This document shows positions 24,779 through 37,129 of a DNA stretch of 64,000 nucleotides, one piece after another. Under the pieces are notes generated by a model, which was given only the letters and a program-made list of their open reading frames with translations, ran no database searches and was not told the DNA's origin. Position 1 is the stretch's first letter. Every line of letters begins with the position of its first letter. Source of the stretch: Archilochus colubris (lineage: Eukaryota; Chordata; Aves; Apodiformes; Trochilidae); the NCBI GenBank assembly GCA_023079485.1, contig CM041084.1, forward strand, positions 9,422,609 to 9,486,608, given 5' to 3'. A program made the translations under genes and the position numbers.

Positions 24779-25070
24779 GTTGCAATTATTTTTGCAAATT
24801 TAAGTTCTAAAATAGACTTGTTAAAATTTCAGGAAAAACGTTAGTGCAGTTATGAAAATATGCCCAAGTATGCACCTCAGCAATTCAAAGATGACTTTTT
24901 AAAAACTTAATGTCAAACAATTCTTTGAAACTGACTGTTTACCTGTTTTAAAAACATCATTGTATTCACAGTGCAATTGAAAAGGAAAATTTTTTGCTTG
25001 TCCCATAAATTGTACCACATGTATATAAGTATTAATACTAGGTTTTTGCTGAACTTGAAGAGTAAATTTA

Positions 25071-25135
25071 GGATGGGATGGGATAGCATAGAATAGAATA
25101 GAATAGAATAGAATAGAATAGAATAGAATAGAATA
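25071..25135. repeat. (GAATA)n pentamer microsatellite
   Basis: Thirteen pentamers in register: two GGATG, one GGATA, one GCATA and nine GAATA. It directly abuts a CR1 3' end, so it is an expanded CR1 tail read on the plus strand. Confidence 0.9.
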
Positions 25136-25199
25136 TTTCAGTTGGAAGAGACCTACAGCGTACATCTAATCCAACTGCCTGACCTAGTCAGGGCTGAAT
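25136..25199 (-). mobile_element. CR1 3' stub
   Basis: About 64 bases of CR1 3' end in reverse: TTTCAGTTGGAAGAGACCTACA, ATCTAATCCAACTGCCTGACC and CAGGGCTGA match the classic CR1 3' UTR order. Everything 5' of this is missing. The pentamer array next to it is its tail. Confidence 0.85.
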
Positions 25200-28100
25200 T
25201 TTTGACTTTTTTATAACTGATTCATTTTATTTTGGCTGAAACATCCAGAAATTGGATTGGACCTCAGCTCACTTCCCAGTGTGCCAAGCTGCCATGCACT
25301 GGCTCTGCAGTAAGCATCTCTGCACCTATATCCTGGCAAATGGGGAGTCATCTGAAGAAGACAGAGCTGAATGTGCATCTTCACAAATCTTCACTAGGAA
25401 AAAAAAAATTGCTCCTTGCAATAATGATATCGCTCTTGAATGTCATTTTTTTCACTGCTAAACTGGGTGATATAAAAAGTGAGGGAAATTTGGCTCCAGG
25501 GGTGAAGAGGGACCTGTTCCCATGGGTCTCTTCTGGACTTCTGCTGAGATCACCTGGCTGTGACACAAGTGGCAGAAAGAAATGGATCTGTACCTGGCTG
25601 CTTCAGTGCTAAATCCAAAGCTTTGTTGCCCAAGAGCAATGGCTCATGTTAACCCTCTAGCTAATGCACTGGAGAGATGAGCATGCATGTCTCCTGCCAC
25701 CAGCTCTGGGCAGGTCACACCCTGTGCCCAAAGGGGGTGAGAGGGACCTGGTGGTTTCCTAAGCTGCCCAGACCAGACAGGACTCATTTCTCAGCTTCCT
25801 AGTGTTCATTTCTCAGGATGCATGGTAAAACACAACCAGACAGACTTTAAAGAGTTACTTCTGTAAATCGTATCATTGAAGTGGTAAGTTCTTCTTTCTC
25901 CATGTAACCCTGGTGCAGTCCAGCTGAAGCACAAAAAAATATCTCCAGTTTGGGAAAATGATTGAAATCCAGCAAATCTGTTCCCCCAGAATGAGTAAAA
26001 GTTAGCAGATATTGGCTAATCTTAAGTTTTCACTGACAAGGTTTAGCTTATTTAGTATGCATATCAGTATTTTAAGCACTACTCTATCTACTGCTATTCT
26101 TTTCCTTACTACCTTTAATAGCAATGCTAGAGTTAATGTAATGAATAAGAGTATTAACATACCAAAGAAAATATTGAGGAAACTCAAGTTGTTTCCATGC
26201 CCCTGCAGCCTCAAGCTAATCTCCTGCCAGCACTGACCATCCAGGCAATGTCAGTTCACTCTCTCACATACAAACACTTCACAGCTTATTGATACTCAAA
26301 ATAGGAATGAGGGAAGACCATTTTCATTTGTGGCTGCATATTGGAAACCATATTGACCAATATTGAAGCAATTAGGAGTGCTCTGAAAGTCTGATTTAGT
26401 TGAGACCACAAGAAGACCCCCAAAATCATCTTGTTTAACACAGATCTGTTCCAACACAGCCTTCCAGCAAGTGTGGATTACTCAGTGCCTCTAGCAAGAA
26501 GACTTCTGGAAAAAGCATCAACTGCCATGTATAAATGATTGCTTTTGTTTGTGAATAACCCTGTGTGTAGGATCTGATCTGTGTCAGACCAGCACACATA
26601 ACCCCCCAAAAAAACCAACAGAAATAATTTTGCACTGTAGCACTGCAGCTCTGGATGCAGTCTCAGCTTAATTAATACTCAAGCCTTACACTTTTGCAGG
26701 CCACCTCTCAGCACTGTCACACCTTTCCTTCAGCATGTTTGCTTGGTTTCGCAGAAACAAACACAAGATTGACAAGCTCATGAAACAAAATTACTCCTCT
26801 CAATCCAGAAGGAAGGTGTTCTCTCAAGGTCATGTGCAGACAAATGCCACGAGCTGCCTGCTAAATCACCAGCAATTTACCTGGGCTCTGGATATACAGA
26901 ATCCTTTGATATCCTCTGAAGCTCTAATGCCAGCTCCTCCTCCTTTTCAACCACCAACTCCTCTATCAAATTCACTGCAGAGTTTCAAGGGGGAAAAGTA
27001 CTCACAAAGGTTATTCTAAAGCTCAAATCTAAATACATTTTTAAACACTGCTGAACTCTCTGCAGATGCCATAAACTAGGAAAAGAGCTGCAGAAGGCCT
27101 GCAATAATACTATCATTCCATTGCCAGAAGAAAGGGAGAAGACTTCAATCAATTTTGAAATTAATTTTGCATTTAAAAACTTAACAGCCTCTCCACTGTT
27201 TAGGGCATCAATTCTTCTATCATGATTACTTGCTATGTGTCAAACCATTTAGTCTCACCTCCTATTGTGCCATGATTGAGTTCAAGGCAGCAAACATACT
27301 GGTCATAAAAACAATGAAGCATTATGATTTTTGTCAATGACTTTAATTTAGTTCTGTTTAACTGATTACCTATGCCTTATCCTTTTTTTTTCTCTATAAA
27401 TGAGGCCTGTAGGACAAATAAGAAGTAGAGTCAGTAGCTAAGGCTTCTCTTCCTTTAAATAAAGCAATGGCTGAGAGCTTTGTTACACATTTGTTTCACA
27501 AATCCTTTTTTCTTTCAGTATCTCTTGAACCCATTTTTAGTGTCTGAATCTACCTGGTGGCTTCAAACTTTTCAACCTGGATGTCTAAAACATTTTCAGT
27601 GAACTACAAACCCTTCAACATTTCAAAGATCTGGATTGCTCATGGCTTGTACGAACGTGCATCTTTTAGACATGCTTGGTGGTCCTAAGCCTGAAAAAGT
27701 CTGGACTTGCTCCATCTTACTGCTTGGTGAGGATGCCAGTATGTGTAGATGGGGCAAACGCTCTTTAGAGGGACTGCAGTAAAAAGAGGCAAATCTCCAG
27801 CTCATCTGCCATACCAGTTAGCGCTGCTGGGAGCTCATGCTTCCCACCAGCAGAGGATATATCCAAGCCTTCAGTGAGTGCCACTATGGAGTGTGGGAAC
27901 AGAGAGGCTGCGAGCATCTGAGTGCTTCTAAGATCTTCTGTAAGTGGCCCTGTCCCCTTCTGCACCTTCCTGCATGCAGAAGGTGTAAAAACATATTGGA
28001 TGCAGAGAGGAGAGTTCAAAATTAGAGTGGCCATAGAGGCTAAATCAATATCTTCCAGCACACTCTGACCATGCTTCTCATCTTCTGATAACTGGTGTGT

Positions 28101-29640
28101 CCACAACAGCAGGAGACATGGGATCCTACCAACTAAAATTGTCTTGGCCTTATTTATTTATTCTACTTTCCTACAGCATTTCTTTTCAGAAAGTAGAAAG
28201 CTCTGTATTTTCTGTGGCAACCTTTACATGAAATCACTCTATTTGAAGTCTTGTGAGAAAACTTAGAATTCATATTTTTCTTCCAACTACAGCCTAACTA
28301 AAGAAATGCTGTCTTTGAGAAATGTACTATACTTCTTATAAAATTCCAGTTTGCAAAAGAATATTTCACTCCCTCTTTGAAGTTAGGTATGCTTCCTCTG
28401 TTTATTATAAAGACATTTTCACCTAGAAAATGAAAATGACATTTTAGCCTTGTGGTACCAGTGTGACTATTAGAATACAATCCCAAAAATAGGTGAAGAA
28501 ATGCATCAAGGTGAATATGTATAGAGAAAAAAAAAAAGATGGGCTGTTTTGACAGTGGTTAAGAGCAGAAAACAGGGTGGCAACACAATGATGGAAGGCA
28601 CACATTGTTATTCACTGTGAATTTTGAATATAATTTTCTCTGCTTCACAAACTTTAAGTGATAGTCCACTTTTTAACCTGCTCCATAGATCTGGGGGCAT
28701 TGCATATCTGCCCACAATACTACTTTATTAACTGCACATAATGAAGTATGCAACACTCAAATAATAATACATCAGTCATCAGAATAGGAAGCCAAAATGC
28801 ATGGCTTGGTTTGGCTTGCTGTTCACCTTTGCTCAAGCAATTATAATGGCTTAAGGCTGTGACTGGAAAAATAAGAAAGTATAATTTATCTTTTTCTCTT
28901 TCTCTTTTTTTTTTTCTCCTTGTTTTTTTTCCCCAAAGAAAACCTTTGTAAGAAAGAAAGATTATGTTAATTTTTAAGTTGTACTTATGATTCTTTCTTA
29001 TTCTTTATGGGAGTACACAATTGTGTCTTACCTGTAGGCAAAGATGGCAAAGTCAACCACTGCTAGAGGTAATAAAGTCCTTTGGTTTCTCTGCACCCTT
29101 TGCCCATGCCAAAGCCCTGACCATCCAGGCTGTCTGCCACTATGTCTGTCCAGGAGAGAGATATTTAGGATGTGACCCTAATTTTCACAGAATTAGACAA
29201 TCAGCCCCCTAACATGTTAAAAGAGAGTAAAAACTGAGAAATATTTAGCAGAAAGCAGAAAGCTGAATGTGAGACAAGAGGATAACTACATTAAATCTAA
29301 TTTTCTGCTGTGAAAAATTTTAATGAGAAAAAGAAGAAGTGTGCTTACTGGTTATTTGTGGAAATAAAATATTGAATTAACCCAAGATTATCTCGGTCAT
29401 ATTGTCCAGAAATGAGAACCTTACACAACAGCCATTCTAAAAATACATTAATTGTATGTTGATATCTCTAGGCTCTTAGAAACAATGTAAACATTTAGCT
29501 GGCCTGTGCATATTGCCATATTTCTGATGAAGACAGCAAACAGCAAAGACAACCAGCTCTTTGAAATTTCACTTATTTTTTGAACCTGCTGTGGCCTGTC
29601 CCTGTACGTTCAGAAATAATGGATGAAATTCAAACAGAAC
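25200..29640. other. Unique non-coding DNA
   Basis: No recognisable gene. Frames of 113-126 codons (25232-25612 plus, 27765-28106 minus) have no motif and overlap other frames, so I do not call them. A pyrimidine tract lies at 28889-28934. Confidence 0.55.
28889..28934. repeat. Polypyrimidine tract
   Basis: CTTT/T-rich low-complexity sequence. Confidence 0.8.
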
Positions 29641-29933
29641 TGTCTTGGTTTAGTGCAGTGGTGTTTTGGGAGCAGGGGAGCCACAGGGGTGGCTCCGGTG
29701 AGAAGCTGCTGGAAGCTCCCCCAGTTCCAATCCCTGCCCCTGCCTCAGGCCAAGGCTGAGCAGATGTGGGAAGATGGATGTGCAGGTGGGCAGGCAGGAA
29801 AAAGCAGCCTGTGAAGTATTTCAGAGAGGGATCTGCAGCCATGGAGGACTCTGTGCCAGGGGAGGTGACTGTTCCTGAAGCAGCTGTGACTCTGTGTGCA
29901 GCCTGGGCTGGAGCAGTTCCTGAGGGGCTGCAC

Positions 29934-29986
29934 CTCATGGGAGGGACTCATGTCCCAGGGGTTCCTGAGTGTCTCTCTCCCATGAG
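29934..29986. repeat. Inverted repeat inside the LTR
   Basis: CTCATGGGAG (29934-29943) is exactly complementary to CTCCCATGAG (29977-29986), and a smaller GGGAC/GTCCC hairpin lies between at 29943-29956. It could fold in an LTR transcript. Confidence 0.6.
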
Positions 29987-30303
29987 AGGGACCCCACACT
30001 GGAGCAGGGGAAGAATGTGAGGAGACCTCCCCCTGAGGAGGAAAGAGCAGCAGATACAATGTGTGGGGAACTGACCCCAAACCTCACTGCTCATCCCCTG
30101 TGCCCTGAGGGGAGGCAGCAGTGAAGTGACCTCAGCCTGGGAACAAGGGAAGGGTGGGGGGGAGAAGGTAACAAGATTTGGACATGTTTTCTCTTTCTTC
30201 TTGTAGATTAAATTAGCTTTTTTCTCTTCCCAAGCTGAACCTGTCTCTTCTTTGTCTGTTACCATAACAAGGGAATGCAAAACTCCCCATCCTTGTCTCC
30301 ATT

Positions 30304-30309
30304 AATAAA
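30304..30309 (+). terminator. LTR polyadenylation signal
   Basis: Canonical AATAAA about 94 bases before the proposed LTR end, with a GGGGTGGTGTG stretch downstream as a plausible G/U element. Confidence 0.5.
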
Positions 30310-33300
30310 CCTTAAACTGGATTTTCTCCTCCCTGTCCCATGTGCCGGGGTGGTGTGAGCAAGCAGGGCCTGGTTGGTACCAGCCGTGCCTAAACTGTGA
30401 CAACAATAAAGAGAGGGGATTATCTTAATACAATCACAATATAGCAAGAGTCACCTTAAATTGCCTCACTGAATAAAACTATCTTCTGTTCTCTAAAACA
30501 GAAAACAAAAGAATCCCTACCAGGCTATGGCAACAGCTTTCAATGTTTTTGTCTGCTTTTTCTGTTTTTCTTACAATATCCATGATTGGTGAGAAAAGAA
30601 TCATCTGTCTTTCTGTGGTTTTCTGTTCAGAATCTGTGGCATAATCTGGACTGTGTTTGCTTTACAGGCACACATTTTTGGGTGAGAACAGTTTCATGAC
30701 CTGGGACGATTTCAGGGGAAAAGCTGAAAATAAGACAGAAGTTGTCGTTACACTGTTGGGGCTATTTACAGAACTAGAGAGGTATTTACCTATTAGGAAG
30801 ATGCTGAAGACCGGCTGTGATCATATTCTGCCACAGAGGGGTTGGAAAGGGGCAGGAGGTAACTAGGTGGAAGATGCTGGTAAGAAAGATCCTCATATGA
30901 CAGTCCCAATGCCTGAGTCACTGGTTCCCTTCGTGACTATAGAACAAGTCTTTAAACACCCTGGATGCAAAAATCCTACAACTGAAAGGGCAGAACTTTT
31001 CTCTTAAGCCTTTCAACCATTTATTCTGCAAATATAGTCTCAGATGTGTGCATCCTGCAATGACACGTAAACACAAGTGTGCTGGGATTTCCTCTTTGAA
31101 GCAGCCATCACATTGCAGCCATGTCTTGGTATCAGAAACACTGAAATGAAAGCACCTCCAAAGTTAAAATCAAGCCAGTGACAAAAAGTCATGGTGCAGA
31201 ATTTGAAATCAAACTTAATATGCCAAATTACCAAGTGCTTCTACAAATAGCACACTTAGGAGCTGGACTGACACCAGTGTGTCTGAGAACTATTTATTTG
31301 CAACCATATTCATACTATTCTAATTGTCAGCTCAGCTTGACAATTTTGTTACAGATGAGTAGCAGTTTCGGTTAGCAAATCAGTTTATACAGCAACCACA
31401 GCAAGAGTGTCTTAGCAATGACACAGGGAATGGCTTATAGAAGGCTTGTTACTTTCCTGCCTATATTGAAATGGAAACACCCTTCTTGTGTTGGTACAAG
31501 AAACTCCTCTTAAGCACTTAAAACCAGCTAGGGAGTGAACAGTAACTACAGACTGCAAATGTCAGCATCAGTGGCAAATGAAAAGTATGGCAGAAAAGGA
31601 CAGTTTGTCTCTTTTTGAGGTATACAGGGCTTGGTCTAATTTCCATTGAATTGGTTGCTATGTTATAAAGTCAGATTAGGGAATCAGTGCTACCCTTTTT
31701 GGCCTTCCAGCCTTTTGTGTGTCAGTTTCACAGCCTAAGGTCAAGACTCAGAGAATGGCATTCTGGCTCATAGGGCTGCCTGAAAGTTATCAAAGAGATA
31801 GCCAGATGCCTCCTACCAAGGAATGACACTGACAGTGCATTGCAATCTTTCTAGCAATGAACAGGCCAAATAATAAGTCTTCCAAAATGGTGGAAGTATT
31901 TAATGGAGATTTTGGATTTTAAAGATCTTTTGTGATTAAATATGGTTTCTTTGATACTACTGGAGGAACTAATTTTTCATAGAACTTTGTCCTAGCTAAC
32001 TGCAACATTATGAAACCTAAGGACAAGGTACTTCCAGATGTGTATAAATTTAATAATCTGATTTTTTAGTGTCCAAATAACTGTAATTCTCATTCACTAT
32101 TACTGGATAGCTATTTCCATTTACTTAGATATTTTTAACTTAAACCAGGTGAATTTGAAAATACTTGTCTAAGCACTTAAGCAAAATTCAGACTCACAAA
32201 TTTAAGTCCATGGGAAGGGGTATTCATTGGGGGTCAGTAGTAGTACCTCTTAACAGAAGATCTAAGACCCATTGTCCTCCTAGAAATGCATTATTATGCT
32301 GTGCTGCATCAACACAGATGTTGGTGACATTTCCAATAAACTGTCACAAACCTCAGACTAATAATGGAGAAAATAATGACTGGGAGAAAGGAGAGATAAG
32401 AAAGAAAGCACAGAGGTAAACTTCTCACAAAATCTCTATTTTGCATCATCAAGACTTTTCTTGACAAGCTCCATTTCTGCTCTTTATATACATAGAAAAT
32501 TAGCATATCATTTGATAATGACCTATCAAAACCTATGCTTTGATTACAAGCAGCTGCTTTTGATTACAATCAATGAATCACTAATTTGTGCTCAACCACA
32601 GAACAGTTGGACTCCATCTATTATTCATTCTTGAAGTGCAGATCCTATTTAGAACTGGATTCCAAATTTCACTAAAGCTTTTACCCTCTTGGCTATTAAT
32701 AATTCTGTTTTGAAGTTAGGTCTCTAAGGTTTCATGATGGTCTCTTTTGTTATGCTTAAGCTCTGAAATAACATGCTCAGCTGTTGCCCAGATATAGGAG
32801 TCTTTCTCTCTGAGCATATGTCTAGAATGGGCTAATTTAAATCTTCAGCAATCACATGATACTCTCTTGATTTTCAAAAGCTCTGTTCTTTTTGTCCAGT
32901 ATAAAGTGAGCCATATTCACAAGGGGTTAATATAATATGACCTGTGATTGTGTGACATGAGATCTATAGGTCTACAAATTTCATTACAACATATATATAT
33001 ACACATATGACACAATAAAAAGATACACAAATGTCACATGCCTCCTAAATTCAAAGTATTTCAGCTTAAAGTCATGGCATACACTGTACCATTGTATAAT
33101 TATGTGTGCATAAACAGACACATTCTTCAGATAAATCCAAACTTTTCAAACTCCAAGATTTACATTCAGCAAGCTTTGATTACATCATCCCTAGACAGTT
33201 CAAGATAAGGAACCACATATTTTTTCTTACAGTGTCAATGAGATAGTTCATAAGAGTGTGTGAATGACTTCTACTGTGGAAAAAACTTTTTCTTGTGTAA

Positions 33301-34955
33301 GTTGCTTCCAGTGTAAGACTGTCTGGCTTAAAAATCTGCACAACTCCATCAACCAACATAAAAATGATACCTCATTTGATAAATGGATAATGACTGGACT
33401 CAAACTAAACTAAACGATCAAATGTGAGCTGGTTTTTCTATCAATAAAAAAATAATAAATCTTCACCATCAAGCCAAAAATGTAAAAAATTACCTACTAT
33501 TCAATTTGGCTGGTAGGTCTGATAGCTAATTTAAAAGATCCACTCTAAAAAACTGTCAAAAATGTTCAATGCATATGGAAACCTTTTTGAGATGTAGCTC
33601 ACCACTCCCAGCCTGAAAACTGTTCTTAGACTAAACCTGAAGCAGACTGCTCGAGCTTGGGGCATCAGCAGCACTTGGCAGGGGCATCACAATCCTGCAT
33701 TCCAGCCATGGTTTCTCTCCGACCTCAGATTCCTCATGAAACTTGTCAGAAACTGTGACCCCAAAAGCCAGCTGGCAACCCAAACCAAGTACCCTGGGGT
33801 GCATAATCCAAACTGTAAACCTGAGAAAGGGAAATGTAGGTATCTTGCTGATAATGAGCTATCAAGAGAGAAAATCAGTTTTGACAACAGAATCTGCTTG
33901 GAAAGCAATATTGTCTCTTAAATTTCCTCTGAAACTGCAAGCTGATTCTACGAGTGAGATTTACTGTCCACAACAAAAAGCTGAGAGAAAGAAGGAGACA
34001 TTGGCAGTTCAAAATGATGAGCACAATTTGTTGCCCTCCACAAAACCAAAGACTTAATTTAAAAATCCCACCTCAAGCTTTGGCAAACACAGGTTCCTGG
34101 AGACATTGGTACAGTCTACATCTGTAATGAAATCTTTCTGCTCCTGTCTCTGCCCATTTACTTCAACATAAATCGTGCCTTGTGATTTTTTAAGCAATCC
34201 ACAGAATGCTGTCATCTGTAATCCATACTCAAATTAATAAGTACTTAATCATCTCAATAGTATCAATAGATAGACTTTAGGACAGATCCTGAGAGAAAAT
34301 TACTTCCCATTGAATAGAGGGACTCAGGCCCATTTTTATTTATATTTTTAATTTACATGTTTTATTTATTTTATCTGAGATTCACAAGACAATTGGGAAT
34401 ATTCAGCCAGGGGTATCATTCCAAGAGTTGCTGGGAGCTAAATGCCTTTGAATATCTGGCATATAGTACCAAGCATCTGACAGTCAATCCATTATAGACA
34501 ATATTTTTCCTCAGATGTATGTTGCTCCCACTGAAGTCAGCAAGTTACACATACTTCACCAGGGAATTCTACCATAATATACCTGTTAAGGCAGACTGGC
34601 ATTTTAGACTTCATTTTCAAGTAAGGTTCATTAGAAAAATAGCCATGTAACTAAATGTTTAACCACCAACACATGGATTTGAAATGCCAGGGAATAAAGG
34701 TGTTACCTTTGCAAGTCTTTTTATTTCCCAGGGAAAGCTACATAACTGTCTAGGCCCTTTACAAACAAACAAAAAGAGGAAAAGAAATGGCTTCATGCTC
34801 TTGAGACACCTCTGGAAAACAGAATGACTGAGGAGCAGCACAGCAATTCAGCTATAATGGCCAGTAGCTTCCAACAACACAAAGACTGCATAAATGTCAT
34901 ATTTCCATTACTGGCAGCCTGAAATCTTTGCAATAGAGTTGTTTCTATTAAGACT

Positions 34956-34963
34956 TGACGTCA
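34956..34963. promoter_or_regulatory. Consensus CRE (TGACGTCA)
   Basis: Perfect palindromic cAMP-response element, the binding word of CREB/ATF proteins. It contains a CpG, which is uncommon here, and sits in an AT-rich stretch with CTAATTAC just downstream. No promoter or exon is visible nearby, so if functional it would be a distal element. One perfect 8-bp match in 64 kb can also be chance. Confidence 0.35.
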
Positions 34964-37114
34964 CCGTGTGCTCTAATTACTGTTAAAATACCATCTATCA
35001 TGCTGGAAATCTTTCAATTTATAAGCACATCCACAGCCCAGGGCACAGGTAGATACACAGTGGCAGCATACACCAAAACTATTATTGATGGCTATCAGCA
35101 AAATAAATGGAGGGAAAAAGGCTCAGCAAAGTGACAAACACAGTCTGGGTGTTTATTGCTCTGCACTGGAGTGAGGGGTCAGACCCCTGCCAGAGTCACA
35201 GCCTCTGCTTTATAAGATATTGTCTACAAATAAAAGTTGAACATTTGTGGCCTGTTGCATGGAACTACACTGAGAGAATTAAACAAATGAAATGTGTTTG
35301 TTTAACACTGTTATGCTCTCCTAAATGTTTCTTGGTTTAGCTAAATTTACCTCTCTGTAAGTTGAAACAAACACAAGATCCTGTAAAATTGAACTCAAGG
35401 ATCCTGAAATGGCTCATGCTGTTTTGAACATATAGATAAAAAATATTGATGTGACTATAAAGCTTCTTTCCTATGGAGATAAAGCCTAAGGTAAGTTGAG
35501 TTTATATTGATGTGAGAGAAGTACTAGGTATTATCATTATTTGCTAAATCTCAGTAATATACACAATGCTAGAAAATGAGTAATCACATAAAACAGGAAA
35601 GGTCAGTTGAATTCACTTAAAACCAGATTCCTTTTGCTTTGGGGGGGGGCACTAAAGACCTCTGGCAGTTTGCAAAATGTGCTACCACATCATGCAATGC
35701 ACAATACCCAGTTGCAGGAAGAGATATATCTTATTATGAGGATTTTGAGTTGCAGCTACCATACCATTACATTTCTAAAAGCCTGCTGCTGGCAAGGTAT
35801 GGCTATCTCATCACGTTTTTCTTTTTGTTAATTTTAGATTAAATTTGTCATATGAAAGGCTGATACATAGAAATACCTACACACAAAGTCCATGAGTGCT
35901 TTAATTCAATGTTTAATTTTTTTTTCTTCTTAGTTTTCACAGACATAAGCAAAGAACTTAAAGAGAGTGAAGAAATATCAAAATCCTGTAATTAAAAATT
36001 CAGTATTTGCTTAGTTTTGAGTGCTGCTTCAGAACATGAGTGGGGTGATATTTTAATGCAATTATGAATTTTAAAAAGTCCTATTGGTAAGATGAACATG
36101 ATATGCAGCACTTAAAAACTGATATTTTCCAGTGGCAACAATTATCTGATATGAGATTTAAAAAATATCAGTGAGACATATGTGAGAGGCAATAGCATCT
36201 TCTCTAAAGTTCACTGTGAATTTACAATGCTCTGGTGCTTTCTGAAAATCAAGTTCATCAAAATAACACTATGAAAGACAGAGCCTTTTTAAAAGCTTTT
36301 CATTAGGTATTTTTTTTGTAATCTTAGTATAATGTATTTGTGTATCTGACCATTTTTCCACTGGAATAAAAAATTGTCAATTGACGGAAGCTACTGGGAC
36401 AAGCAAATGATCTCCAGGACCTAAAGGTACCTCCTTATTATATTCCACTGTGTACCTAATAATGTAATCTCTTTACCTCTAATTAAAGCTATCTTATGCA
36501 ACTGATGGAGATCAAGGGATAACTAAGGCTGTATTTATCATCTAATATTTGATAGGCATGAAAACGAGGACACGATAAATGCTATTTGCAACCAACTGCA
36601 TAAAAGCATAAAGCAGGGCATAAAATGGCAACTACCTTCAGAAAACAGATGTATTCCCACAAAAGGGCTTCCCTGCACCTTAACCCACAGTAATCTTTCT
36701 GCCATTCCTCAGTCTGGTGCTGTATGAATTTCTTGGTCTTCTATTCATGTTTTCTGGAGGTTTTCAGAAGAAGAGAAAATGCTGTAGCACAAATAGGCTA
36801 TGATTATAATTTTAAAAGAAAAAACCCACACTATTGTTCCCTGATAGCCAGCTGGATTAGACATTGTGAGTGAAGGGGATGTAAACTGAAGGTGAATTTT
36901 AAAACATTAAGATTGCCAATATCTGAAAACCTGGGCAGCAGGTGCAATCAAAATGGACAGACATAAAGTCTTTAGAGGTGCTGTACCCAAGGGTGATATC
37001 TTACTTTCTACACATTTACAGGTCTGAGAGCATTTAAAAACATGGTTTTAAGTTTTTGCTGCTGCCTATAAACACTCACTTCCTACTGCTCAGATAGCTG
37101 CATAAACAAAAATC

Positions 37115-37129
37115 ATATATATATATATA
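37115..37129. repeat. (AT)n microsatellite
   Basis: Short perfect AT dinucleotide run. Confidence 0.8.

Larger units (their letters stand above)
24001..25070. other. AT-rich unique DNA
   Basis: No gene seen. It includes a TATA-type microsatellite at 24647-24669 and two identical 12-bp palindromes TTATTTAAATAA at 24744-24755 and 24767-24778. Confidence 0.6.
29641..30402 (+). mobile_element. Solo-LTR-like element
   Basis: A 762-bp GC-richer island begins TGTCTTGGTTTAG and ends CTAAACTGTGACA, so it has retroviral TG...CA ends inside an imperfect terminal inverted repeat (TGTC/GACA and GTTTAG/CTAAAC). On the plus strand it has AATAAA at 30304-30309 followed by a G/T-rich stretch near 30345-30360, as expected of the R/U5 part of an LTR. 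No retroviral coding sequence flanks it, so it is probably a solo LTR left by recombination. TGTCTTGGTTT starts are known in passerine endogenous retrovirus LTRs. The flanks CAGAAC and ACAATA do not form a target duplication. The ERV class is not assigned. Confidence 0.68.

Noticed and set aside
25232..25612. 126-codon plus frame
   Set aside because: No motif, and overlapping frames on both strands. The start is next to a CR1 stub and appears to be chance.
27765..28106. 113-codon minus frame
   Set aside because: No family recognised. The composition looks protein-like at first sight, but nothing supports an exon.
29641..30402. Open frames inside the GC-rich block as coding exons
   Set aside because: Frames are open on both strands because stops are rare in GC-richer sequence; the LTR features explain the block better.
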